A stretch of DNA of 64,000 nt from the NCBI GenBank assembly GCA_013397795.1, contig VZTJ01004488.1:1206217-1270216 (forward strand). The letters are read 5' to 3'. Position 1 is the first letter of the stretch. Each line of letters starts with the position of its first letter. Positions 12,401 through 22,728 of this stretch are shown here, piece by piece. The position numbers and the translations under genes are program-made. The DNA is from Orthonyx spaldingii (lineage: Eukaryota; Chordata; Aves; Passeriformes; Orthonychidae). The notes beneath the pieces were generated by a model, which worked only from the letters and a program-made list of their open reading frames with translations, did no database searches and was not told the origin of the DNA.

Positions 12401-12493
12401 TGTGTATAAAACCTATTTGACAGGATCCAGATCAAACAGATATAAACACATGGATCCACACCCTCACCTCTCTTCTACACTGAAACGCATAAA
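9401..12493. other. No recognised gene or transposon
   Basis: AT-rich single-copy-looking DNA. Parts such as 10080-10200 and 10420-10560 carry several TTAATTAAA/TAATTAAATTA-type homeodomain core sites and resemble vertebrate non-coding conserved DNA in texture, which cannot be confirmed without an alignment. The 11080-11950 part is less AT-rich and may hold an old, unrecognised repeat. An AT-rich TATATA tract lies near 12186-12236. Open frames are short and unremarkable. Confidence 0.45.
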
Positions 12494-12690
12494 GAGAATC
12501 ATAAAATCATTTGAGTTGGAAGGGACATTTAAAGGTCATCTTGTCCAACTCTTGGCAATGAGCAGGGACATCTTCAACAGATTGCTCAGAGTCTCATCCA
12601 GCTTGCCCTTGAATGTTTCCAGGGATAGGGCATCCATAATTTCTCTGGGAGGCCTGTGTCAATGTTTTACCACCCTCGTCACGATATGAC
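12494..12690 (-). mobile_element. CR1 LINE fragment, 3' end, minus strand
   Basis: On the + strand this begins AGAATCATAAAATCATTTG, then AGTTGGAAGGGACA, GTCATCTTGTCCAACTC and a GCAGGGACATCTTC block, the reverse complement of the CR1 3' UTR and the end of ORF2. The match fades near 12690, after the block that normally reads TGCCTCACCACCCTC. Only about 200 bases survive, so it is heavily 5'-truncated. Confidence 0.88.
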
Positions 12691-15600
12691 CAATGATCAG
12701 CCCAGATCTATTTCCAGACTGGTTCTTTGTTTCTAATGCTGCAATTGTATGTCGGGCTCTGCAAATCCATTCCTTTAGACTGGTTTGGCTCTGCATCATT
12801 TCTTGAGAGACTCTCAAATCCAGCATTATAATACAACATATTTCTGTCCAACACCACTCTAAAAAGTCAACACTGACCACTGTCTCAAGTTGCCATCAAC
12901 ACATTCTAATTAAAATTCAAATATCCAGATTTAATGCTCGATTTCTTGAGGACAGTCTTGGACATTTCTTTGACAGTCTTTCAATGACTGTCAGTGATGT
13001 AATTTTTGTGTCATCATTGTCTTGAGGAAAGTTAAGCCAGTTTCAGTAACTTTTTTTTCCAGTAACACAATTTTGATATTTAATAATATGCTTCATAAAT
13101 TCATACAAAACTAAAGGATAGTTTTGATTAAAAAAAATTAGGGAAAAAGCACTGGAAAAAGCCAAAGTATTTTGTTCCTACAGTTTCCATATGAAACATA
13201 CTGATTTGGATGAAGTTCTTTTAAATGTATAAAATTCTTCTGTAGAGTTGAACAAAAACAACAAGAAAAAAAGTCTTTTTTTTCCAAAATGCTGTTGGAT
13301 TTTGTTCTTTGCTTTGTTTTGTTTTGATTTGATTTGTTTTGCAGAGGATGGAATCCTAGAGGGAAAGACTGTTTGGCCAAGAAACAAAATATACTTATAC
13401 CAGCTTGAATTTTAAATGCGCACAATTTATTAATTTTGTCAATAAAACAAAATATTATTTGCACAGCAGTGGTTCTGGTTCTACAATCTTTTCTGCATAG
13501 ATGAATGTCTTTTGTTCTGGTTATGGAATGACAGTTTTCAGGCATTTTCTGCTTGCTTGCATTTTTATTGTTATTGTTTTCTTACCATTTGGTAATCATC
13601 AATATCACAATTTTTAAACAATGGAAAATAGAAAATAGAAATTCACACTGTACACTGAAGACACCTATGTCTGTAGGCTTTTTAATTACTGTAATGCAAT
13701 TTGTACTATTCTCCTTGCTGTTTGTCTGCAACCAAGGGCATCATGAAGAGAGTGCAGTGGCTGTTCCATCCAGCACCTTTCTCCCTCTGGTTGTTACTCT
13801 GTGGATGTACCATTGACTCTGCACATTTATGGAGCACTGAGTGGATCCAGAATTACTCTGGCAGCTAGGCTGAAAGGAGCAGGAGCCCCGCTACGGTTCT
13901 TCCCATCCTGCTCCTAGTCAAGCAGATGGACCAGGGCAGCAGCAGAGGCATGCTGCAGATAAACACCTGGCACAGGGCTGCTTCCACCAGCAAGCCTTTA
14001 GTTACCGTGGTCCAGAGACCAACTGCTGGTGAGAGACATGACTTAGGTGACTACGTGGACCAGAAGCCTCTTTGCAAGCAAGCTTTCCCAGGATTCAGGA
14101 AAGCTTTAGATTAGGTTTTGCAGGGGATGGAGGCCAAAGCTCAAAGACAAATAGAAAGATGAAGTAAAGGAGAAACACAGACAGTGTACGGCAAAGGAGG
14201 AAGCTTTCACAGTTTCCTGGAGAAAGTGAGGAAATAGAAGGTCCATTTAAGCAGCCTGTATACAAATGAACGTAACCTGGAAAACCCATGAAAGAAACTG
14301 TATCTTAGTGTGTAGACACAGACCTGACATCATTGAGATTATGCAAATGAGGTGGGGTAGTTTGTATGGCTAGAGTGTTTCCATGGATGCAGAATCTTAG
14401 GAAAAGAGAGGCAGGATAGTCAAGAAGATGGGAGTGTTATCTACAAAAAGGAACAGTTTAAATACGTGGAGATCTGATATGGAATGGGAAAAGAACTTCT
14501 CAAGATTTTTAGAAGGAGGGTGATAAGGGACACGTCATAGTGGGCATCACTTCTGAGCCCAGGGGATGTGCTGGCTGGAGCTGTAACTTGCAGATAAAGA
14601 ATTGATTGAAGTGTGATAGTCACTGACAGGTTTGATTGCAGTGACTGGTAGATGGAGGTTCCAGATCCTTAAAGAAGGCAAGTTATAGGACTTGAACTGC
14701 AGGAAAAGAGATTTTCCTTTCTTGTTAGGGATGTGATAGATAGGATCCCATGGAAGTTGGCTCTGAGGGAGCCAAGGTGAGCCAGGTGTTCTTCAGGTGC
14801 AGCCTCCTGAAAGAACAAGAATGGTTTGTTTTCGTTGCAGAAAATAGAATAGGAAGTAGATTGAGCACAAATTCAATTAAGTATTTGCAAAGTGAAAGTG
14901 AGGAGGGGCTATCCAGGAGAAACACCTGGACATGCAAGGATGAAATTAGGAAAGACTGGCTAGATGCAGTCAAAGGTTGAGTCAGATATCAAATGCAACA
15001 TGAACACTACCTAAAGCTATATCAGCAGCAAAAAGATCAAGGAAAATGCTGGAGATAGTTGTTACTGAGTGGGTTAAGTAACACAGTGACAAAGGAGAGA
15101 AAACACTGAGAGACATTTTACCACTGTCTTCCCTCACCTCCCAGACATTCATGACTTAGCAAAGTTCAGGGGTCAAAGATATGACTCGTGATGGAGGACC
15201 ATCAAGTTAGGAATTAGTTACTTAAATTGAAAACAAGAACAAGTTCATAGCACCAGCCAGGATGCATCTAAGGATGATGAGATCAATGTCATTAAGGAAT
15301 TACCCTCTCTTATCTCTCAAGGATTGTGTAGATCAGAGGAACTTCCCAATGAATAGCAAAATATTCATTCCAGGAGCTCCAACAAGCTGGGTGTGCTCGT
15401 CATGGCACAGCACTTCCAAGAACAAGGAGGTGATTGCAAAACTGAAAATAAATTACGTGTATAGACTGAAAAAAGTGGTGGCCCTTCAGAGCATCCATTC
15501 TCATAAAACTGTTAGACTGAGTTATTTGCAACATCAAATTCCATGTTTTAGTTTCCAAAACAATTTTTTTTTATATTTTCTACTAGATCTTGTAATGATA

Positions 15601-16435
15601 ATGTAGATTTTACACTTCATTCTGCTGACACATCTTTCTGCTGGAAACACTCAAGACATTTAGACTCCCACTCCTCAGTCCTGACCTAGGCAGTTTTGAG
15701 GTTGCCATAGCTACCCAGGATTTTATGCACTCCTGAAAGTCTGAAGAGATCAGCCAGCTGATACATTTAGTTGAAGATCCATGTTCCGTAGCTTTTCCCA
15801 TGTCACTAAGAGAGTAGAATAAATGTTACATATTGGTGATATATAGTGGTTATGGATCATTGACACCACGTTGTTCACTCTACCTTGCTGTGGCTCACAT
15901 TGGTTCTGCTGAATTCCAGGCCTTTCATGACCACAGAGGCCGTGTGAGATGGGATTGTTCTGATCATAGTTACTTTACCATGAAATTATTTTGCAGAAAA
16001 TTAAGATCAGAAGACTCTGTCTACATGTAGTTGGAATCTCTATTGGGAACTTTGGAGAGGATATTGTACTTGAGGAAGTTAATGGTTTTGAGAAGGTTAG
16101 GTCTGCTTTATTATGCCTTCTTAGGGCTTGAGGAGTCCATAAGTAGCCACTGGATGAGAACCTTCTGGAGTGCCGCATGCTGGGATGTGCTGCACGTACC
16201 GGGGTTATATGACATAGATAACAGTTCAACCTGTCTTAGACAAACAGTTTACTAATATAACCTGTAATTTAAAACATCTTGGAGAAAGGTGAACTGTAGG
16301 TTGACCAAGGGGAGAAATGTAGTGATCCTGACAAGGACAGCAGTGAACATCAAGGTGTGAGTAATTCACATGACAGTGAACCTTTGTAGGGCCGGGTCTC
16401 TGCTGGGCTGCACTGTGCTGCATGTTCAGCATGAC
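12691..16435. other. No recognised gene or transposon
   Basis: Holds a TTTTG microsatellite near 13306-13342. A less AT-rich block lies at about 13820-14120 with a 62-codon + frame of no recognised family. A long purine-rich + strand section lies at about 14120-15250, with an ATGCAAAT octamer (POU-type site) at 14341-14348. Nothing else could be assigned. Confidence 0.45.
13306..13342. repeat. (TTTTG)n microsatellite
   Basis: Degenerate TTTTG/GATTT units in tandem. The Lys/Gln-rich minus-strand open frames through 13178-13545 come partly from it. Confidence 0.8.
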
Positions 16436-16441
16436 CTTCAG
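16436..16441. repeat. Target-site duplication, left copy (CTTCAG)
   Basis: CTTCAG directly precedes the TGTAGC start of the LTR and recurs exactly at 16857-16862. Confidence 0.9.
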
Positions 16442-16856
16442 TGTAGCAGCGTGGCAGACGCCGGGAATTCATCCCGGTGAGCTGACCATACTTAGTGCTG
16501 TTTTGTACATGTCCCTCCCCTGTTTACCCAGGATTGGCCAGATGTCACTGGTCAATCATTTGCCCATTGGCTTGTCTCACCTTACTCTCCCCTGACTGAA
16601 GGCATAAGAAGCCCAGGTGAGCGACGGTCGGGGCCATTTTGCCAGGTTTACCATCTTGCAGTTTGTTCTTTGCACCTGCCTTTTCCCTCTGTGAGGGAAA
16701 TAAAGAACGCTGATAAAAAGGCAAGTGGTCCATCTGTTTATACCTGCACACAGCTGCCACTGCCTGGCCCTGGACTGGAGCTCCTGAGCTAAGGGGGCTA
16801 CCAAGGGTGGGCACGGTGGTCCCAGAGAAGTCCAGTGCCGAAACAGCAAAGCAACA
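16442..16856 (+). mobile_element. Solo LTR, same family as 9066-9394
   Basis: A 415-bp element from TGTAGCAGCGTGG to CAGCAAAGCAACA with TGT...ACA ends and a perfect 6-bp duplication (CTTCAG) on both sides. Near the 5' end is a CCGGGA-ATTCA-TCCCGG hairpin (16461-16477). U3 contains ATTGG boxes and a GGCATAAGAAG block that may serve as the TATA region. AATAAA lies near 16699-16704, with the R/U5 tail after it. It shares many blocks with the minus-strand LTR at 9066-9394, but differs by numerous substitutions and is about 86 bp longer. No internal retroviral sequence remains. The two overlapping minus-strand frames at 16545-16865 are by-products of this GC-richer DNA. Confidence 0.9.
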
Positions 16857-16862
16857 CTTCAG
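16857..16862. repeat. Target-site duplication, right copy (CTTCAG)
   Basis: Exact copy of 16436-16441, immediately outside the LTR. Confidence 0.9.
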
Positions 16863-18850
16863 CACTTGCTGTGCTGCACAAATCCCTTGGACACAAGAGT
16901 GAACTCAATGCAACAGAGGAAGCTGCAGGCAGCTTCCAGTTGGCACCTGCAGTTCTGTTACCTCTGTTTGCCCTTATCTAAAAGTGAAGCAAATTCTCAT
17001 GCAACTGTCTTTAATGATCAGAATTGTTTTCCTGTAAGAAAATAACACAATAGTTCAAAGAATCAGAAATGGGAAGCTTCTTCCACAGAAGGCAAATACA
17101 TAACTTGCTGTGTTAAAATCCAGATAGGGGCCCTTTGACACTGCATAACTGCAGGGTGCTCAGAATCTTAAGGGACAGAAAATTTATTTGTTATCTGTAT
17201 TCCTCTTTCTAATCTATCTTATTAAAACAACTCTTTTATTAAGCTATTTCTTGTAGAGCTCTTTCTTAGATCCAGAAACTACCCTGCATCATCTCTCTCA
17301 CCCTACCTCCTTCCCTGGTGCAGAACAAAAAACCGTTTAAAAAATGCAGATTTCTGCCTGATCAAGCATGGAACTTATCTATATCTTTACTGTTTTCCAC
17401 TGTTTGCATCACAAACTTAGCTAAAAAAAAAAGTCCAGACAGCAATTCAGCAGGGATTCAGTTCTGCTGAGGTTCCCTTTATTCAAAAATATCAAACCTA
17501 GAGAATGAATCAAAATTTTACATTAAACATTTTCAGAAATATAGGTGATCAGTATGAAAAAAATCATACTCACTCACCTGCAAATAAGAAAGGAAGAATC
17601 TTTATAAATCTTTAAAGCTGAACTAAGCTGGCAGCCAGCTGAACTTGCTGTACTGCACCTATACCACAGGGATAGAACTTCTAAGATATGAGAAGGTGAC
17701 TGCTTCTTCAGACACTGATTCCTCTTTGGATATATCCTCATCACTCATTCACATGTGGAACAAAAAGAGGTGGTTGAAGGTTTTGACTAACCCAGCTCAT
17801 TACGCCTGAAAGACATCAGGAAATGTTAGTTCCCAAAAGCAGGTTACCTATCTAGAAAGTGACAACACACATATGGAGTAACCTCACAACAGGGTTATGG
17901 TGGGAATTATGCATGGAGGGAGGGATGGGGCGTGACTGTGTTTAGTTTTGTTTCAGCCAGCTCAGGGTTACACACCCATATTTGCAGAAACATGCTCACG
18001 CCAGCTGAGGTTGGTCATTTAATCAAGCCACCTCTTTCAGGAGCACCGTTGCTCCAGGTGTCTTCTGCAGGCAGTGCAGATAAAAGGTATCTCCAAGGGC
18101 TATCTCACCAAAGATATGAACTGCCTTTTTGGATATAACATATTTCTCTCTTGACTACAGCAGGAATCAAGGATATATAGCCTTCTTATTTATATGCACT
18201 AAGTGTAAAGATGAACTTTTAAAGATAATTTGTTTAGAGGGGTGAATCTCGTCAACTAGAGCATCCACTGCATGAGGTATGTAGGATTAAAATTTCAGAG
18301 ATCTGAATGATCAGCATCATCCTTCCTCTCCAGCCTTTTTAGGAGCAATTCTGTCAATTATCTTTCATGCCCAGGTTGTACTGAGCCTTTCTCCCAGAAA
18401 TTCCTTAAGAAATATTTTGTCCCAGTTACCCAATGCCCATGTGCATCATCACATGATAGTGCTTATCATAATTGCTAAACAGCTAGTTACTTGGAGAATA
18501 TTTTTAGAAATATCTGACCTTCTATTGTCATTTCAGTGTCACTTATTTCAGTAATTATTCCTCTGTGATAGAATGAACGAATAAAGTTCTGGAATATTAT
18601 GTGTTTCTACACCTACTGGAAGTTTTAAAAATAAGAATAATTAATAATAATAAACAGTAAATATGTTTGGTTATGAAAGCCTAGATATGCCCATTTTTGT
18701 TAATCTCCTGAAGAACAAGGCAGTGTTAGGAACTGAGATCTGGGACACTGCTGCTTTTGTGCTGCAGTTCCTCAGGCTCCAGGTTTAGTATTTATTCTTA
18801 AATTAGGTAGCTTCATCCCCACTCTTGAAATTAACAATGAAAATCTACCC

Positions 18851-18875
18851 TTTGTTGTTGCTGTTGTTGTTGTTA
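18851..18875. repeat. (GTT)n microsatellite
   Basis: About eight GTT units, one of them interrupted as GCT. Confidence 0.85.
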
Positions 18876-19909
18876 CTTTAAAAATCAAAACCAGAGATGG
18901 TTTAATTTTGATTATCTTCCAGTTGTGCTCACATAAAACATATGCATCAGACCTTACCCAGATTTCTTCATCTCATTCATTTTTCTCAAGCAGCCTGTCC
19001 AAGACACTGAAAGGAGAGTGGTGCTGCTAAGTTTATCTCCATTTCGCTGGCTGCCTGGTTCACTAGGAAGGAACCAGGAGCTTCAGGTTCCCTCACAGCT
19101 CATCAAAAGTTTCATCTCACAGACCTCTCTGTCTCCCAAGGAGGGACACCACCATTGCCCATGGGACTGAGGCATCAGATGTGTGAACTGCCCCTTAATC
19201 AGGGTTAAACTCCCCTTTTTTTCTAGTGAATTTTGGAATTTCAAGTTTTTTCTCTGAATATCAAGGAGACTAAATGTTTAATCTTTAACAGACTATTTTA
19301 AAAAGAATTAGCTCTCTACTCACTCTTCTAGGTCTTATTATGCAACATGTTTTTTTAGAGAGTGGAAAATAGCTTTTGTTAAATCCTAAATTTTATTTAG
19401 GATATGATGCTCAATGCTCTGCTGTTTTCCCCTCACCAGTGCCTCATTCTCCTCTGAGCTTATTCTTCTTCTTTCCAAGTTTTTTCTTTCTTATTCTTGC
19501 CTAATAACCTAGCTAAGACTGTCAAGTCAATTCCATTTCTTCTGTTACTGACGGGAATGTATGACTAGAAGAGCAAACACAAAGCAATGATTTAAATAGA
19601 CTGACACTGGAAGTTTTTTCAGCTTTAGACTGGCTGCTAAGACCTTATGCTGTGTCAGTAATATCCATCAGTAAGGTTCAAATAAAAAATAAACATTTCC
19701 ATTTTCTGTCTCTTATACTATTCTTTCTAGTATTTTATTGAAGACCATTCTGCTTTCTTTTATGGAGAGGTTCAACAGTAGAACAAGATTCGGTCTGTCT
19801 TCATCCCAAGAAAAGAGGGTCAATATGAAACCAAAACTACCAGACAAAAGAATCACTTTTTTCCTGCTAAAAGTGAAGTGAGCAATTAATATAGTTAATC
19901 CCCCATCCT

Positions 19910-19950
19910 CAAAAAAAAAAAACAAACAAAAAACAAACAACCAAAAAAAC
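19910..19950. repeat. A-rich (CAAA)n-like run
   Basis: A 12-base A run followed by CAAAC/CAAAAAAC units. It produces the Phe-rich minus-strand frame at 19713-19958. Confidence 0.8.
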
Positions 19951-21250
19951 CTCCACATTTGTTTTTTCTTTAAATTACAAATATTTAACTAAATTCTTTC
20001 CTTTTCCCTCTCATCCCACCATATTTAATGAAAGAATTAAGACTGTGCACTGGCACTGTTACAGGAAAGGTTTCCACCAGTGTCTTAATATGATATTCCA
20101 AACTAAATTTCACATTTTAACACTGTAATAGTAGTAATTATATTATTAACCTCTTATCTCAAAAATCTCTTTTATGAACACAACAGGAATAAAAGAATTC
20201 TTTAAATCCTCTTAGTAGACATGCGAGAAAAGATCAGAGCCGAGTGTGTTCAATGATACTTAATACTATAAATAACCTATTGTAGTATCTGTAGACATGG
20301 AAGAAAAAGGAGGTATTAATGTGAGCTCATAGAATGCAAATTAGTTCATTAGTGGTTTTTTCCCTGTCACATGTTACCAAAATTTGATAGTGCTTCAGTA
20401 GGGCTAAATGTTATACAGGAAATATCAATGAAAAAATCTAACATCAGACAGGCCTTGATAAGGAACTGTTGCATTTAAATTGATGGCATAATTAGCTAAA
20501 TGATCAAACTCTGAGATCTCAAACCCAGGAAACCTTATGAGAAATGACTATTTTCTACATCACTAAGAAATTAGATTGACCTTGTCTCAAGCTTTTACAA
20601 TTTCATACTATTTCAGTACATAATTAACTGGAGAAAAAATATTAATGGAAGCCATGTTTGTGACTAATATCAGTATAGCTGTGTGAAATTCCACTTGTAG
20701 TCTATGAGTCTTGGTAATAATAAAGTATTAAAAGTTAATGTCTTACAATACGAGATGTAGATTTATACGTCTCTGCCAGTTCAGAAGTTTTACAAAACAC
20801 TTTTTTTTTCCCTAATATATGTCACATTGATATTTCATGGTTCCTATGGAGTACATGGCTTGTGGAGAGCAGCTTAAGTGAATTTGCATTGCCATGGTAC
20901 TCACTGCAGAACCAACACAGAGTTTAATCTCCTTTGCTGGAACTGCACAGGGGAAGAGTTTTATGCGGCTTTAATGGTAGCTTAGTTCTAAAGCTATACA
21001 AATCAGCAGGGTTTAATGACACTAGAACCATGAGAACTCCTTGAACCATGTCTTCAAGCACAGAGGCCTGGGAGACTGAAGCAGTGAAGACTAAGGCTAA
21101 GAAAGCTCATCTGAGTTCACTGTCACCAAAATACCCACCCCATGATGCAGCAAAGAACTCACATTTCGCTTGTTAGGTGCTTAGGGTTTACCACCATCAT
21201 GTGATAGTAAGATTTGGATCCATTTGTCTAAACGAGGATAGAAATGTGCC

Positions 21251-21651
21251 ATGTGCTCAACAGTGAATACAGAAAAATTGATACTTTTTGACTTACTGAA
21301 TCTTGCTAGTAACACTCCAAAGAAAAGGAGGAAAAGTCAAGGAGGAAAAGTAGCACACAGAAGATATCTGTCTGAAAATAAGGTGAGAGTAAGGAGAAAA
21401 TTAGAACCTCCACAAGCAAGTGTCACAGTGGCCAAGTTTATGAAGTTTATGCTGCAAAGCCCTGTGTATGACCTGCAACAGTGTGGCGGTGGCCCAGCCT
21501 GTGGCTGGACTCCCAGCTGGCCCACCTGGCCAGTCAGTCCCGCCTGCCTTCTCCGTGACAATCAGTGAAGAAATCCAGTGGATAAATTATCCCCCTCATG
21601 ATAGTGACTCTGAGGGGGATGAAGAAGACAGGGCGGGAGATTTGCCCGCCA
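21251..21651 (+). other. Possible internal 3' remnant of a retrovirus-like element
   Basis: Two overlapping + frames occur here. One (21251-21568) has a strongly basic middle (PKKRRK and further Arg/Lys clusters). The other (21468-21656) is Pro/Gly-rich and then very acidic (DSDSEGDEED) and ends with TAG overlapping the proposed LTR start. The block has more CpG than the AT-rich DNA around it, and its last 30 bases contain a purine-rich stretch (GAGGGGGATGAAGAAGACAG), roughly where a polypurine tract would lie. No gag, pol or env motif is recognisable. Alternatives are unrelated host DNA or a flank of the LTR. The call is inference from position and composition. Confidence 0.25.
21589..21620. 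repeat. Perfect 10-bp inverted repeat, 12-nt loop
   Basis: ATCCCCCTCA (21589-21598) is the exact reverse complement of TGAGGGGGAT (21611-21620). A second GC-rich hairpin, GGCGGG/CCCGCC (21632-21637 and 21645-21650), follows 11 bases later, directly before the proposed LTR start. Both lie in the acidic frame. Confidence 0.85.
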
Positions 21652-22160
21652 TGTAGCGTTGTCCATCAAGTTTCATCTCCTCCCCTTTTCCCTCACAGGT
21701 GTTAAATATTCATCAGTTACTCGAAAGTTCTGTTGCCAAGGTTCTTCGATTGGTTAAAGTTAAGGTATTCCTCCCCTTAGTTATACCCATTGGATGGTCT
21801 TTATTATGTAATGCTTCCCTATTGGTTTATCCCTTGTTCCTCCCCTTGAACCGCCCCCTTTCTGCCACTTAAATCCCCTTGCACGTCCCTGCTCTTTGGT
21901 GTTTGTGGTGCACTCTCTAGCTGCATGTAAACCTGGAATCGCTGCTACAAAGAGGCCTTTCCTCTCCTTCGCCTCTGTGCTCACTATGTTGTTGCCATTG
22001 ACTGCTGCCAGCTCCCAGGGCTGAGCTGTGCCTGCTTGAGCTGTCACCAGGAGACCAAAAGCTGAACAACCCGACTGCTGCAGAGGTCCAGCTGAAAGCC
22101 AAGCACTAGGTCGCACTCAAGCCTCCGGGCGGCTTGAGGTCCGAGCGGACAGCGATACAG
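21652..22160 (+). mobile_element. Probable LTR of a second retrovirus family, boundaries uncertain
   Basis: The block starts TGTAGCGTTGTCC, a TGTAGC start like the LTR at 16442. It has three ATTGG boxes (21749, 21789 and 21821; inverted CCAAT), pyrimidine-rich CCTCCCC blocks, a TTAAAT TATA-like site near 21868 and a GC-richer downstream half. A possible TGT...ACA end is at GCGATACA (about 22159). Against it: no AATAAA in the expected place and no matching target duplication was found (CCGCCA on the left is not repeated), which would fit a 3' LTR with internal sequence to its left. An opposite-strand reading is possible, since an AATAAA exists on the minus strand near 21800. It is not the family of the two solo LTRs. 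The 111-codon minus-strand frame here is probably a by-product. Confidence 0.42.
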
Positions 22161-22584
22161 CAGAACTGGAGGCTGAAGTGTCTCTTGCCTTTCCACATGC
22201 TCACTCTGTTTTTTATCTCACAGGGTTCCATTCCCATAAAGATCTGTTATCATGCCCCCTTTTTTTGCTTAATATTTTGAATTCCAAATCTCTTGAATAC
22301 TTCTAGTTCCTAATTTGGCTTGTGCTCCTTATTCCTTCATGTGGTTTACTGAGGCAGTTCCTCATTTGTTGACAAATATGTATCTTCCAGTTGATTCAAT
22401 TCCTTTTGCCTCTTGGTACCTCGTAGGAGTGATAGATCGTACCTCACAGCAAAGGACAAAAAATAAAGTATATTTTTTATATGTGTCACCATTTCTAGGG
22501 GAGTAATTGGGGTACTTTTTAAGAAATAATGTCTCCCCTTATCTGATACTACTTAGTCTATACCTAATATAATTTTCTTTATAG

Positions 22585-22728
22585 ATAAAAGATGAAGTGC
22601 AGTGGTTCAAAGAGGCCTTTTATTTAAAAGTTATGTATAGAACCAAAGACTCCAGACGATCTCTGCTGTACAAGTTAGAGGAACCTCAGTCTGCAAAACT
22701 GCCTGACAGTAATGAAGCTGTGATGTAA
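22585..22728 (+). CDS. Candidate terminal coding exon, unidentified protein, weak
   Basis: An acceptor-like AATTTTCTTTATAG (22571-22584) is followed by 47 open codons and TAA at 22726-22728. The peptide looks protein-like rather than AT-translated: IKDEVQWFKEAFYLKVMY, then a basic TKDSRRSLLYKLEEPQ section, ending DSNEAVM. There is no ATG at its start and the codon before it is TAG, so it could only be a splice-joined exon. AATAAA at 22908-22913 lies about 180 bases past the stop. I do not recognise the protein and see no partner exon. A 47-codon frame can occur by chance. Confidence 0.22.
   Translation: MKDEVQWFKEAFYLKVMYRTKDSRRSLLYKLEEPQSAKLPDSNEAVM

Larger units (their letters stand above)
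16863..21250. other. No recognised gene or transposon
   Basis: AT-rich, with a GTT microsatellite (18851-18875), an A-rich run (about 19910-19950) and a small perfect hairpin with 8-bp arms CCTGGTTC/GAACCAGG (19054-19061 and 19071-19078). No open frame here resembles a known family. Confidence 0.5.
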
